A DNA stretch of 5,958 bases from Cellvibrio sp. (GTDB lineage: Bacteria; Pseudomonadota; Gammaproteobacteria; Pseudomonadales; Cellvibrionaceae), in NCBI GenBank assembly GCA_021323495.1, contig JAJQJO010000253.1, positions 1 to 5,958 on the forward strand, in the 5' to 3' direction. Shown piece after piece: positions 1 to 5,876 of this stretch. Position numbers and translations under genes: made by a program. Position 1 is the first letter of the stretch. Each line of letters opens with the position of its first letter. The notes under the pieces were generated by a model. That model had not been told where the DNA came from. It saw nothing but the letters and a program-made list of their open reading frames with translations, and searched no databases.

Positions 1-663
1 GAAGAGGATGCTTTCCCCTTGTTCACGCGCCGTATGCAACAGCTCGGTAACATCAACCATCATCGGCAATAATTGCTCAGCCCACAGCTTGCAATCGGCC
101 ATCACTTTATCGAAGTCCACTGCTTCAACTTTGAAATAATTGGTCAACACAAAGTTGTGGTAACTGAGGATTTCTTTAAGCTTGACTGCAAAACTTTGCA
201 GGTCAACCAGATCGCCCAAACGCAACCCCCGACGTGCAACCTTATCTTCATATGCCGGGCCAATGCCACGGCCAGTGGTGCCGATTTTGGCATCGCCACG
301 TGCCAGCTCCCTTGCCTGGTCCAATGCCACATGATAAGGAAGGATTAACGGACATGCAGGCGACAGCCGCAAATTTTTACGCACCGAAACACCGGTGTCT
401 TCCAGCCCTTTGATTTCTTTAAGTAGGGCCTCAGGTGATAACACAACACCATTGCCAATCAAGCAAGTGACACCTTCGCGCAAGATGCCAGAAGGGATCA
501 AGTGAAGCACGGTCTTTTTGCCGTCGATCACCAAGGTGTGACCCGCGTTATGGCCGCCTTGGAAACGCGTCACCAGGGAGACCTGATCGGTCAACAAATC
601 TACGATCTTGCCTTTACCTTCGTCACCCCATTGGGTGCCTAATACCACGACGTTCTTGCCCAT
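1..663 (-). CDS. purA: Adenylosuccinate synthetase, N-terminal half (cut by left edge)
   Basis: PurA joins IMP and aspartate using GTP to give adenylosuccinate, the first committed step from IMP to AMP; it is cytoplasmic. The 221 codons present are open to the edge and are about half of the usual ~430 residues, so the C-terminal half lies outside the window. The start MGKNVVVLGTQWGDEGKGKI carries the family's phosphate-binding loop WGDEGKGK (residues 12-19, catalytic Asp14), followed by GGHNAGHT (36-43, catalytic His42), and later by GTTGRGIGPAYEDK, the IMP-binding and signature segment. The ATG at 663 is the family start; a weak AGAGAG lies 11 bases upstream. It follows hisZ by 44 bases with no terminator between them, so the two are probably co-transcribed. 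Nothing looks broken. Identification is very secure from near-continuous similarity to remembered E. coli PurA. Confidence 0.97.
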   Translation of the reverse strand, partial: MGKNVVVLGTQWGDEGKGKIVDLLTDQVSLVTRFQGGHNAGHTLVIDGKKTVLHLIPSGILREGVTCLIGNGVVLSPEALLKEIKGLEDTGVSVRKNLRLSPACPLILPYHVALDQARELARGDAKIGTTGRGIGPAYEDKVARRGLRLGDLVDLQSFAVKLKEILSYHNFVLTNYFKVEAVDFDKVMADCKLWAEQLLPMMVDVTELLHTAREQGESILF

Positions 664-707
664 GACTGGTTTAACTCTCTGTGCTGGATAAAAAGAAAAC
701 TGACTGA

Positions 708-1880
708 TTAAAGTGCTACGACCTGATAATGGCCGTCTTTTAACACCAATTGGTGCTCACAACCTAGCTCCGCAAGGTTAGCTCCGCTGCTGACTGAAAT
801 AATGCGTTGCCCCTGTTTGCGCAAAGTCTGGATCATCTGCCATTGCTGTACATCCCCAGTTTCAATAACGGCGATAGCGGGAACACTCACTTTGCCGAGC
901 AACCCCAATTTGCTGATCGCGGTGATATCAACTGCAAATCCCGTCGCCGGACGGGCGCGCCCGAACACCTCCCCTATGTGATCGTAACGACCACCACTAG
1001 CGATAGGGTTGCCATACCCCGGTGCAAACGCGGCAAAGACCAAACCGGTCAAATAGTGATAACCGCGCAATTCGCCTAAATCAAAATAAAGCTCGGCAGC
1101 GGGATAGCGCTGCTCGATAACGCGCGCAACCTCATCCAGTTGATCAACGGCAACTTGCGCAGCTTTGACCCCCCTAAATAGTTCCCGCGCCTTTTGTAAA
1201 ACAGCTTTATTGCCCGCTAATGTCGGCAGGGCCAAAAACAATTCAGCCTTGGCTGAATCAAAAATAGTTGCAGCTACCCAAGCTCGAATTTCGGTTGATG
1301 CTTTGCGCTGCAAAAGCTCAAAAAAAGTATCCTCCTGAACTTTAGTCAATGCGGCATCTGCGGCTATCGCGCGGTAGATACCGACATGCCCCAAATCGAT
1401 ATGCAAACGCGGCAATCCCGCTACCTGTAATGATTCCAACAAGAGCGACACAACTTCCATATCGGCAGCGATTCCCGGCTCGCCATAAAATTCAAGCCCG
1501 GCCTGGATGGGTGTTCGGGTTGCCCACGGATTTTTGGGTCTGGTATGTGCTACATGGCCGGCATAACACAGACGGTTAGCGCCGGTGCGCTTAAAACTGT
1601 GGGCATCCATGCGTGCAGTTTGCGGAGTAATATCAGCGCGGAGGCCCAAGGTGCGGCCACTTAATTGGTCCGTCACTTTGAATGTGAGTAGATCGACATC
1701 ACGTCCTAAACCAATCAGCAATGAATCGGTATATTCCAGCAGCGGCGGGATCACCATGTCGTAGCCCCAGGTGCTGTATAAATCCAGCAGGCGGCGACGC
1801 AAACTATCTATGGCTTTGGCCTCGGCGGGGAGAATTTCCTCCACTCCGTCCGGTAATAGCCAACGATCAGCGTAGGTCAT
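708..1880 (-). CDS. hisZ: ATP phosphoribosyltransferase regulatory subunit HisZ
   Basis: HisZ is a catalytically inactive paralogue of histidyl-tRNA synthetase. It assembles with the short form of HisG to make a functional, histidine-feedback-regulated ATP phosphoribosyltransferase, the first step of histidine synthesis. The 390-residue product has the class II synthetase-like core: an N-terminal WLLPDGVEEILP segment (7-18), a motif-2-like LRADITPQTAR (about 80-90), and a motif-3-like GGRYD followed by GFAVDI (about 296-319). It ends without a full HisRS anticodon-binding domain, which with the length favours HisZ over HisS. I chose the ATG at 1880 because the family begins here (M-T-Y-A-D-R-W-L-L-P-D-G). 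A longer frame begins at a GTG at 1988, but its extra 36 codons run through a terminator hairpin and look non-coding. The ribosome binding site is weak (AGAG, 6 bases upstream). It lies between hflC and purA, as in pseudomonads. Confidence 0.95.
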   Translation of the reverse strand: MTYADRWLLPDGVEEILPAEAKAIDSLRRRLLDLYSTWGYDMVIPPLLEYTDSLLIGLGRDVDLLTFKVTDQLSGRTLGLRADITPQTARMDAHSFKRTGANRLCYAGHVAHTRPKNPWATRTPIQAGLEFYGEPGIAADMEVVSLLLESLQVAGLPRLHIDLGHVGIYRAIAADAALTKVQEDTFFELLQRKASTEIRAWVAATIFDSAKAELFLALPTLAGNKAVLQKARELFRGVKAAQVAVDQLDEVARVIEQRYPAAELYFDLGELRGYHYLTGLVFAAFAPGYGNPIASGGRYDHIGEVFGRARPATGFAVDITAISKLGLLGKVSVPAIAVIETGDVQQWQMIQTLRKQGQRIISVSSGANLAELGCEHQLVLKDGHYQVVAL

Positions 1881-1947
1881 AAGCGACTCTAGGTTAAATG
1901 CAGGGTTAATGCGCGATTTAGAGGTAAGGAATCCGGCAAGCACGCAT

Positions 1948-1973
1948 AAAAAAACCGAGCGGCTGGCTCGGTT
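1948..1973 (-). terminator. Rho-independent terminator upstream of hisZ
   Basis: On the minus strand an 8-bp perfect stem (AACCGAGC / GCTCGGTT, 1953-1960 pairing with 1966-1973) with a 5-base loop is followed directly by a run of seven T (1948-1954, the first two shared with the stem). This is a textbook intrinsic terminator for minus-strand transcripts. It is the second hairpin after hflC and lies about 67 bases before the hisZ start. On the plus strand the downstream T-run is short and offset, so it is not a good bidirectional terminator. It either completes termination of the hfq-hflXKC transcript or ends a short RNA that begins in the gap. Confidence 0.8.
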
Positions 1974-1978
1974 GCGGC

Positions 1979-1987
1979 ATTTTAACA
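1979..1987 (-). promoter_or_regulatory. Candidate extended -10 promoter element for hisZ-purA
   Basis: The minus strand reads TG-T-TAAAAT, an extended -10 motif (TG at 1987-1986, hexamer 1984-1979). No good -35 hexamer is visible at 16-18 bases; the best match is about 3 of 6. A start site 6-8 bases downstream would fall at the first base pairs of the hairpin at 1953-1973, giving the hisZ-purA mRNA a 5'-terminal stem-loop and a leader of about 90 bases. A separate promoter is expected because two terminators isolate hisZ from hflC. The call rests on a motif alone, and chance matches are common in AT-rich DNA. Confidence 0.3.
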
Positions 1988-2039
1988 CTGTTTGCCGGGG
2001 GATTTGTAGGCCAATCGTATTTAGATTATCCCTAACAAC

Positions 2040-2064
2040 AAATCGCCCGCAGAGCGGGCGATTT
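2040..2064 (-). terminator. Terminator-like hairpin just after hflC
   Basis: A perfect 11-bp inverted repeat (AAATCGCCCGC / GCGGGCGATTT) with a 3-base loop starts 4 bases beyond the hflC stop codon. The GC-rich core flanked by AAA/TTT is typical of intrinsic terminators. On the minus strand the downstream tract is TTTGTTGTT, an imperfect U-run, so termination may be partial; the hairpin could also protect the 3' end of the hflC message. The AT ends are symmetric, so weak function in the plus direction is possible, although no plus-strand gene is seen. Confidence 0.75.
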
Positions 2065-2068
2065 CAAT

Positions 2069-2941
2069 TTAGTTCTTACCTTGGGGATCTTTCAAATAGC
2101 GGAAGAAATCACTTTTGGGGTCTACCACCATCAGGTCTTCTTTGCCACTAAAGCTGAGACGATAGGCATTAAGGCTGCGCACGAAGCTATAGAATTCAGG
2201 ATCTTTACTGTAAGCCCCGGCGAAGATAGCCGCCGCTTTGGCATCGCCATCACCGCGGATACGTTCAGCATCCCGGTACGCATTGGCCTCCAGCACAGCG
2301 CGTTGCTTATCAGCATCCGCCCCAATAACTTCAGCCTGCTCTTTACCTTGCGAACGATATTCACGTGCCTCTTTCTCACGATCCGCCGCCATGCGCGCAA
2401 ACACGGATTGGCTGGCTTCCGGTGGGAAATCGATACGTTTTACGCGAATATCCTTAACTTCAATACCGAGCAATTTCACGGCGTCGACATTGATGCTGGC
2501 AGTGATCTCACTCATCAACTCGTCGCGCTTGCCAGAAACCACATCGTGCAAGGTGCGGCGGCCAAACTGATTACGCAGGCCATCCGCCACACGCTGGGCC
2601 AAACGGTTTTCAGCGGTAGCTTCATCACCGTTAGTCGCCTTGTAGTATGTCTCCACATCTTTCACTTGCCATTTGATGTAGGAATCCACCACCAGGCGTT
2701 TGTTCTCGACGGTAAAGAAACTCTCGGGGGTCATATCAGCGGTCAATAACCGACCATCAAATTTACTCACCTTGGCCCAGGGCTTTTTAAAATGCAGACC
2801 AGGTTTGATATCTGCCTGAACCAGACGACCAAACTCCAACATGATGGCGCGCTGGTATTCAGTTACCACGTAAACCGAGTTGAAAGCCAGCAGCAACCCA
2901 ACAATCAAAACAATTAATGAAACAAAACCTTTAGTAGACAT
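2069..2941 (-). CDS. hflC: HflC, SPFH-domain partner of the FtsH protease
   Basis: HflC pairs with HflK in a large membrane complex around the FtsH AAA+ protease and modulates degradation of membrane proteins and other FtsH substrates; most of it is periplasmic. The 290-residue product has one N-terminal membrane anchor (about residues 6-24, preceded by MSTK), then the SPFH/band-7 domain starting at VVTEYQRAIMLEFGRL, with the family segments IKPGLHFKKPW and DSYIKWQV. A long charged helical region follows (about 180-240: RMAADREKEAREYRSQGKEQAE...), then a C-terminal segment ending SDFFRYLKDPQGKN. Length and order match the family. The ATG at 2941 overlaps the hflK stop by one base (TAATG), and a GGGAG Shine-Dalgarno sequence inside the hflK end sits 8 bases upstream, so translation is probably coupled to hflK. 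Two hairpins follow the gene. Confidence 0.97.
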   Translation of the reverse strand: MSTKGFVSLIVLIVGLLLAFNSVYVVTEYQRAIMLEFGRLVQADIKPGLHFKKPWAKVSKFDGRLLTADMTPESFFTVENKRLVVDSYIKWQVKDVETYYKATNGDEATAENRLAQRVADGLRNQFGRRTLHDVVSGKRDELMSEITASINVDAVKLLGIEVKDIRVKRIDFPPEASQSVFARMAADREKEAREYRSQGKEQAEVIGADADKQRAVLEANAYRDAERIRGDGDAKAAAIFAGAYSKDPEFYSFVRSLNAYRLSFSGKEDLMVVDPKSDFFRYLKDPQGKN

Positions 2942-4071
2942 TAGCGCATCTCCCGACGAACAAGGGGCTTGGGTGACTCAAGCGACTGGGTAGCACGACT
3001 ATTAAAACTATCTGTTTGCGCCTGTGGCTCAGCTACCGGTGAACGCGACCCCATGCGATCCAAAGGCAGGTACAGCATATTGTTGCCGCCCTCAACATCC
3101 ACCATAACTTTGGAAGAGTTTTTCATAACACTCTCCATTGTTTCGAGATAGAGCCGTTGACGGGTTACCTCCGGCGCACGTTTGTACTCGGTCAACAAGT
3201 TTTCAAAACGATCCGATTCACCTTCTGCACGGGCGATAACTTCAGCTTTATATGCCTCTGCTTCTTCGATCATACGTTGCGCACGACCACGCGCTTCAGG
3301 AATGATGCCGTTGGCATACGCTTGCGCCTGGTTTTTCAACCGCGCCTCATCTTCTTTCGCCTTGATTACATCATCAAAAGCAGAGCGGACCTCCTCTGGC
3401 GGACGAGCCTCCTGGATATTCACATTAATAACCTGGATACCAGCTCCATAAGAATCCATATAGGTCTGCAAACGTTGTTTTACTTCGGCAGCAATTGCCT
3501 GGCGACCTTCGGACAAAACCTGATTCAATTCCGTAGAACCGATCACATGGCGCACTGCTGAATCAGTCGCGTGACGCAAGCTGACTTCGGGATCTTTTAC
3601 ATTGAGCACATAGGCGCGCACGTCAGAAACATTGAATTGCACAGTAATTGGCAACTCAACAATGCTCTCATCTTCCGTCAACATAAGCCCACGGGACGGA
3701 TATTGGCGTTCACCGGTCACGTTGACGATATACACTTCGGTGATGAAAGGTGCATTCCAGTTCAAGCCTTCTGTTTTGATTTCGGAGAAAGCACCAAACT
3801 TAAGGACTACAGCACGCTCTTTGGCATCAACTTGATAAACACCCGCACCCACATAAAAAACCAGCGCAATGATAGCTGCAATCACAATGAGAGGACCAAA
3901 ATTGGTACCACCGGAAGATCTGCCGCCCCCTGAGCCACCACCAAAAATGCCATTCAATTTATCTTGAAGCTTTTTAAACGCCTCATCGAGGTCTGGTGGA
4001 CCGTCATTATTTTTACCGCCGTCGCGGCCGCCCCAAGGGTCTTTATCTTTTCCCGGTTCATTCCAGGCCAT
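2941..4071 (-). CDS. hflK: HflK, SPFH-domain partner of the FtsH protease
   Basis: HflK forms the HflKC complex with HflC in the inner membrane, surrounding FtsH. The 376-residue product shows the HflK signature start MAWNEPG, a cytoplasmic glycine/aspartate-rich N-terminus (GGxDGG..., then GGGSGGG around 44-50), one transmembrane helix (about 59-79, FGPLIVIAAIIALVFYVGAG), and the SPFH domain from YQVDAKERAVVLKFG onward. A helical region rich in Ala/Glu/Lys follows (about 240-310), then a hydrophilic, low-complexity C-terminus ending VRREMR. The ATG at 4071 has a good GGAG 7 bases upstream. It follows hflX by 50 bases and overlaps hflC by one base, so it belongs to the hfq-hflXKC operon. Length is slightly below the E. 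coli protein (~419), with the difference probably in the variable termini. No defects were seen. Confidence 0.97.
   Translation of the reverse strand: MAWNEPGKDKDPWGGRDGGKNNDGPPDLDEAFKKLQDKLNGIFGGGSGGGRSSGGTNFGPLIVIAAIIALVFYVGAGVYQVDAKERAVVLKFGAFSEIKTEGLNWNAPFITEVYIVNVTGERQYPSRGLMLTEDESIVELPITVQFNVSDVRAYVLNVKDPEVSLRHATDSAVRHVIGSTELNQVLSEGRQAIAAEVKQRLQTYMDSYGAGIQVINVNIQEARPPEEVRSAFDDVIKAKEDEARLKNQAQAYANGIIPEARGRAQRMIEEAEAYKAEVIARAEGESDRFENLLTEYKRAPEVTRQRLYLETMESVMKNSSKVMVDVEGGNNMLYLPLDRMGSRSPVAEPQAQTDSFNSRATQSLESPKPLVRREMR
2950..2954 (-). promoter_or_regulatory. Ribosome binding site of hflC inside hflK
   Basis: GGGAG lies within the last codons of hflK, 8 bases before the hflC ATG. Together with the TAATG stop/start overlap it supports re-initiation or coupled translation of the two HflKC subunits. 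Confidence 0.7.
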
Positions 4072-4078
4072 AGTTTTT

Positions 4079-4082
4079 CTCC
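4079..4082 (-). promoter_or_regulatory. Ribosome binding site of hflK
   Basis: GGAG on the minus strand with a 7-base spacer (AAAAACT) to the ATG at 4071. It supports the MAWNEPG start, which is also the family start. Confidence 0.7.
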
Positions 4083-4121
4083 ACGTAGAAAGTAAAGCTG
4101 TATTGGGGATGATTAACGAAT

Positions 4122-5450
4122 TTACAACTCCCCGGATAGATCATCCGGCACTGGGGATTGATCATCCCAATTCAAATCCTCAAAAGCCGTAGCTTCTGCA
4201 CTCAGGATTCGCAATAAATCACTTTTGGGCACCCGTATATACAAGCGGCTGGCGCCATCCTCCCGATACGACTCGGCCATTACTGCCTGCTGGGCGTAGA
4301 GCATAGCGCGCAAACGCCCTTGAGTGGGGGTTAGCACCAGGCAACCATTAACAACTTCCTTGCCCAATAACTCAGAAATAGCTTGCGCCAGCAAATCACA
4401 ACCTACACCGGATTGCGCAGAGAGCCAAACAGCGATGGGCTTGCCCGTCTCATCACGATCCATTTGTGGCCCGGCGTCCGCAAGCAAATCAATCTTGTTA
4501 TAGACGCGCAACTGGGGCAAATCTGCTGCACCTATTTCCTCTAACACCAGCTCCACTTGCTCGGTATTGCGCATGCGTTCTTCCGCTGCGGAATCTATCA
4601 CATGCAACAGTAAAGTTGAGTTACTGGCCTCCTCCAATGTCGCACGAAAAGCTTCAACTAACTTATGCGGCAGATGGCTGATAAAGCCTACGGTATCAGC
4701 CATAACAACCGCACCAATATCAGATAACTCGATCCGGCGCATGGTGGGATCAAGGGTGGCAAACAATTTGTCCACAGCATAAACATCGGCACCGGTGAGG
4801 CGATTAAACAAGGTGGATTTACCGGCGTTTGTATACCCCACTAAAGACACGGTGGGAATAGCGGCTCGCTGCCGCGAGCGACGCCCTTGTTCGCGCTGGG
4901 AGCGCACTTTCTCAAGGCGCTGTTCAATCATGCTAATGCGATTGCGCAACAAGCGGCGGTCGGTTTCCAACTGGGTTTCACCGGGACCACGCAAACCTAT
5001 ACCGCCTTTTTGCCGCTCAAGATGAGTCCAACCGCGAATCAAGCGTGTGGCAGTATGACGCAACTGCGCCAGCTCCACTTGCAGCTTGCCTTCAAAGGTA
5101 CGCGCGCGCTGGGCAAAAATATCCAGGATTAAACCGGTGCGATCGAGCACACGACACTGGAGAACTTTTTCCAGGTTGCGCTCCTGGCTGGGAGTCAAGG
5201 TATGATTAAAAATTACCAGCTCAGCCTTATGCTCAGCAACCAGGTCAGCCAACTCTTGCAGCTTGCCCGTACTGATAAGAAATTTTGCGGTGGGAACAAT
5301 TCGGGAGCCGGTAAGAAAAGCAACAGGATCACCGCCAGCGGATAACACCAGCTCTTCAAATTCACGGGGATCTTCGGCGTCTTGGCCGTGAGATAAATTC
5401 AGGTGAACCAGCACTGCCAGTTCACCCGATTCAGGGCGATCAAAAAACAA
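4122..5450 (-). CDS. hflX: Ribosome-associated GTPase HflX (TTG start)
   Basis: HflX is a GTPase that binds the large ribosomal subunit and splits stalled ribosomes, notably in heat stress. The 442-residue product has the N-terminal HflX nucleotide-binding domain (about 10-140, including LDRTGLILDIFAQRARTFEG), the glycine-rich family loop GGIGLRGPGETQLETDRR (149-166), a coiled linker, and the G domain. In the G domain G1 is GYTNAGKST (205-213), switch I is FATLDPT (230-236), G3 is DTVGF (252-256), G4 is NKID (318-321) and G5 is SAQSG (344-348), all intact. The start is a TTG at 5450, preceded directly by an in-frame TAA and, 7 bases upstream, by GAGG. The resulting MFFDR start matches family N-termini, and the first internal ATG (codon 174) would delete the N-terminal domain. 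It sits 36 bases after hfq and 50 before hflK. Confidence 0.97.
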   Translation of the reverse strand: MFFDRPESGELAVLVHLNLSHGQDAEDPREFEELVLSAGGDPVAFLTGSRIVPTAKFLISTGKLQELADLVAEHKAELVIFNHTLTPSQERNLEKVLQCRVLDRTGLILDIFAQRARTFEGKLQVELAQLRHTATRLIRGWTHLERQKGGIGLRGPGETQLETDRRLLRNRISMIEQRLEKVRSQREQGRRSRQRAAIPTVSLVGYTNAGKSTLFNRLTGADVYAVDKLFATLDPTMRRIELSDIGAVVMADTVGFISHLPHKLVEAFRATLEEASNSTLLLHVIDSAAEERMRNTEQVELVLEEIGAADLPQLRVYNKIDLLADAGPQMDRDETGKPIAVWLSAQSGVGCDLLAQAISELLGKEVVNGCLVLTPTQGRLRAMLYAQQAVMAESYREDGASRLYIRVPKSDLLRILSAEATAFEDLNWDDQSPVPDDLSGEL

Positions 5451-5457
5451 TTAGCGA

Positions 5458-5461
5458 CCTC
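5458..5461 (-). promoter_or_regulatory. Ribosome binding site fixing the TTG start of hflX
   Basis: GAGG on the minus strand lies 7 bases (TCGCTAA) upstream of the TTG at 5450. It decides the start because no ATG exists near the 5' end of the frame, and an in-frame TAA stands immediately before the TTG. Confidence 0.75.
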
Positions 5462-5468
5462 GAGGTTG

Positions 5469-5484
5469 TATCAATGATTTGATA
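5469..5484 (-). repeat. Small AT-rich inverted repeat in the hfq-hflX gap
   Basis: TATCAA / TTGATA (6 bp) with a 4-base loop (ATCA on the minus strand) sits 2 bases after the hfq stop codon and 18 bases before the hflX start. The stem is weak (two GC pairs) and has no U-run, so it is not a convincing terminator. It could form a minor RNA structure or processing site between the two messages, or be chance. Confidence 0.35.
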
Positions 5485-5486
5485 AA

Positions 5487-5753
5487 TTACTCGACTTGCT
5501 CGTCTTCTTCGCCTTCGATACCACCCGCTTCGTTCAGCAGAGGTACGCGTACTGCACGTGATGGAACTACAGTGGAGATCGCATGCTTGTAAACCATTTG
5601 GCTTACGGTATTTTTTAACAGCACGACAAATTGATCAAATGACTCAACCTGACCCTGTAACTTGATTCCATTTACCAGATAAATGGATACAGGCACACGT
5701 TCTTTACGTAGAACGTTCAGGTAAGGGTCTTGTAAGCTATGCCCTTTTGACAT
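5487..5753 (-). CDS. hfq: RNA chaperone Hfq
   Basis: Hfq is a hexameric Sm-like protein that pairs small RNAs with mRNAs and binds poly(A) and U-rich RNA tails. The 88-residue product carries the full Sm core: MSKGHSLQDPYLN (proximal-face Gln8, Asp9), rim patch R16-K17-E18-R19, Sm1 VSIYLVNGIKLQGQVESFDQFVVLLKN (Tyr25, Lys31, Phe42) and Sm2 with the invariant Y55-K56-H57 motif in YKHAISTVVPSR. After residue ~66 the C-terminal tail is short (about 22 residues) and ends strongly acidic (GEEDEQVE), unlike the longer ~36-residue tail of E. coli. The ATG at 5753 has a strong AGGAG 6 bases upstream and a consensus -10 box about 25 bases upstream. It is probably the first gene of the hfq-hflX-hflK-hflC operon in this window; miaA is not visible directly upstream. 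Confidence 0.98.
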   Translation of the reverse strand: MSKGHSLQDPYLNVLRKERVPVSIYLVNGIKLQGQVESFDQFVVLLKNTVSQMVYKHAISTVVPSRAVRVPLLNEAGGIEGEEDEQVE

Positions 5754-5759
5754 GTTTAT

Positions 5760-5764
5760 CTCCT
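5760..5764 (-). promoter_or_regulatory. Ribosome binding site of hfq
   Basis: AGGAG with a 6-base spacer to the ATG at 5753. It is the best Shine-Dalgarno sequence in the window, consistent with the abundant production usual for Hfq. Hfq commonly represses its own mRNA by binding the leader; no specific site can be assigned here. Confidence 0.75.
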
Positions 5765-5777
5765 AGGGACAATAAAA

Positions 5778-5783
5778 ATTATA
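5778..5783 (-). promoter_or_regulatory. Candidate -10 box of the proximal hfq promoter
   Basis: The minus strand has a perfect TATAAT 24 bases before the hfq ATG. A start site about 7 bases downstream would leave a leader of roughly 18 bases, just enough for the AGGAG. The -35 region at 17 bases (AGGTGT) is a poor match to TTGACA, so the promoter may need an activator or another sigma factor, or may be weak. The G-rich spacer (GGGTGGG) is unusual. Motif evidence only. Confidence 0.45.
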
Positions 5784-5870
5784 GTAATTACCCACCCAGA
5801 ACACCTAATACATCCAAGAAGGAGGGGGTGGAAGAAAGCATGAAAATCTGACTAGGGTTCTCACGTAGGC

Positions 5871-5876
5871 ATTATA
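5871..5876 (-). promoter_or_regulatory. Candidate distal -10 box upstream of hfq
   Basis: A second perfect TATAAT on the minus strand, overlapping the stop codon of the upstream partial frame. TTGAAT, a 4 of 6 match to the -35 consensus, lies 19 bases upstream, a spacer longer than ideal. Transcription from here would give hfq a leader of about 110 bases. Multiple promoters for hfq are known in enterics, so two boxes would not be surprising, but this is motif evidence only. Confidence 0.3.

Noticed and set aside
73..348. Plus-strand 91-codon frame opposite purA
   Set aside because: It is antisense to the strongly conserved purA coding region, whose frame is open to the left edge. There is no independent support.
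1917..1980. Short leader-peptide frame (ATG at 1980, about 20 codons) overlapping the hairpin upstream of hisZ
   Set aside because: It has no ribosome binding site and no run of histidine codons that would suggest attenuation. The frame looks accidental.
1881..1988. 36-codon N-terminal extension of hisZ from a GTG at 1988
   Set aside because: The extension runs through the terminator hairpin and its U-run, has no family counterpart, and the ATG at 1880 begins exactly at the conserved HisZ N-terminus.
2081..2749. A 222-codon plus-strand open frame opposite hflC
   Set aside because: It is fully antisense to the well-supported hflC. Its product (for example MGIFQIAEEITFGVYHH) matches no family I know, and I see no promoter or good ribosome binding site. 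It is a shadow of hflC codon composition.
5820..5851. Plus-strand purine-rich AAGGAGG-like tract followed by an ATG at 5840
   Set aside because: The ATG is followed by only two sense codons before TGA, so there is no gene. The tract is simply a purine-rich stretch.
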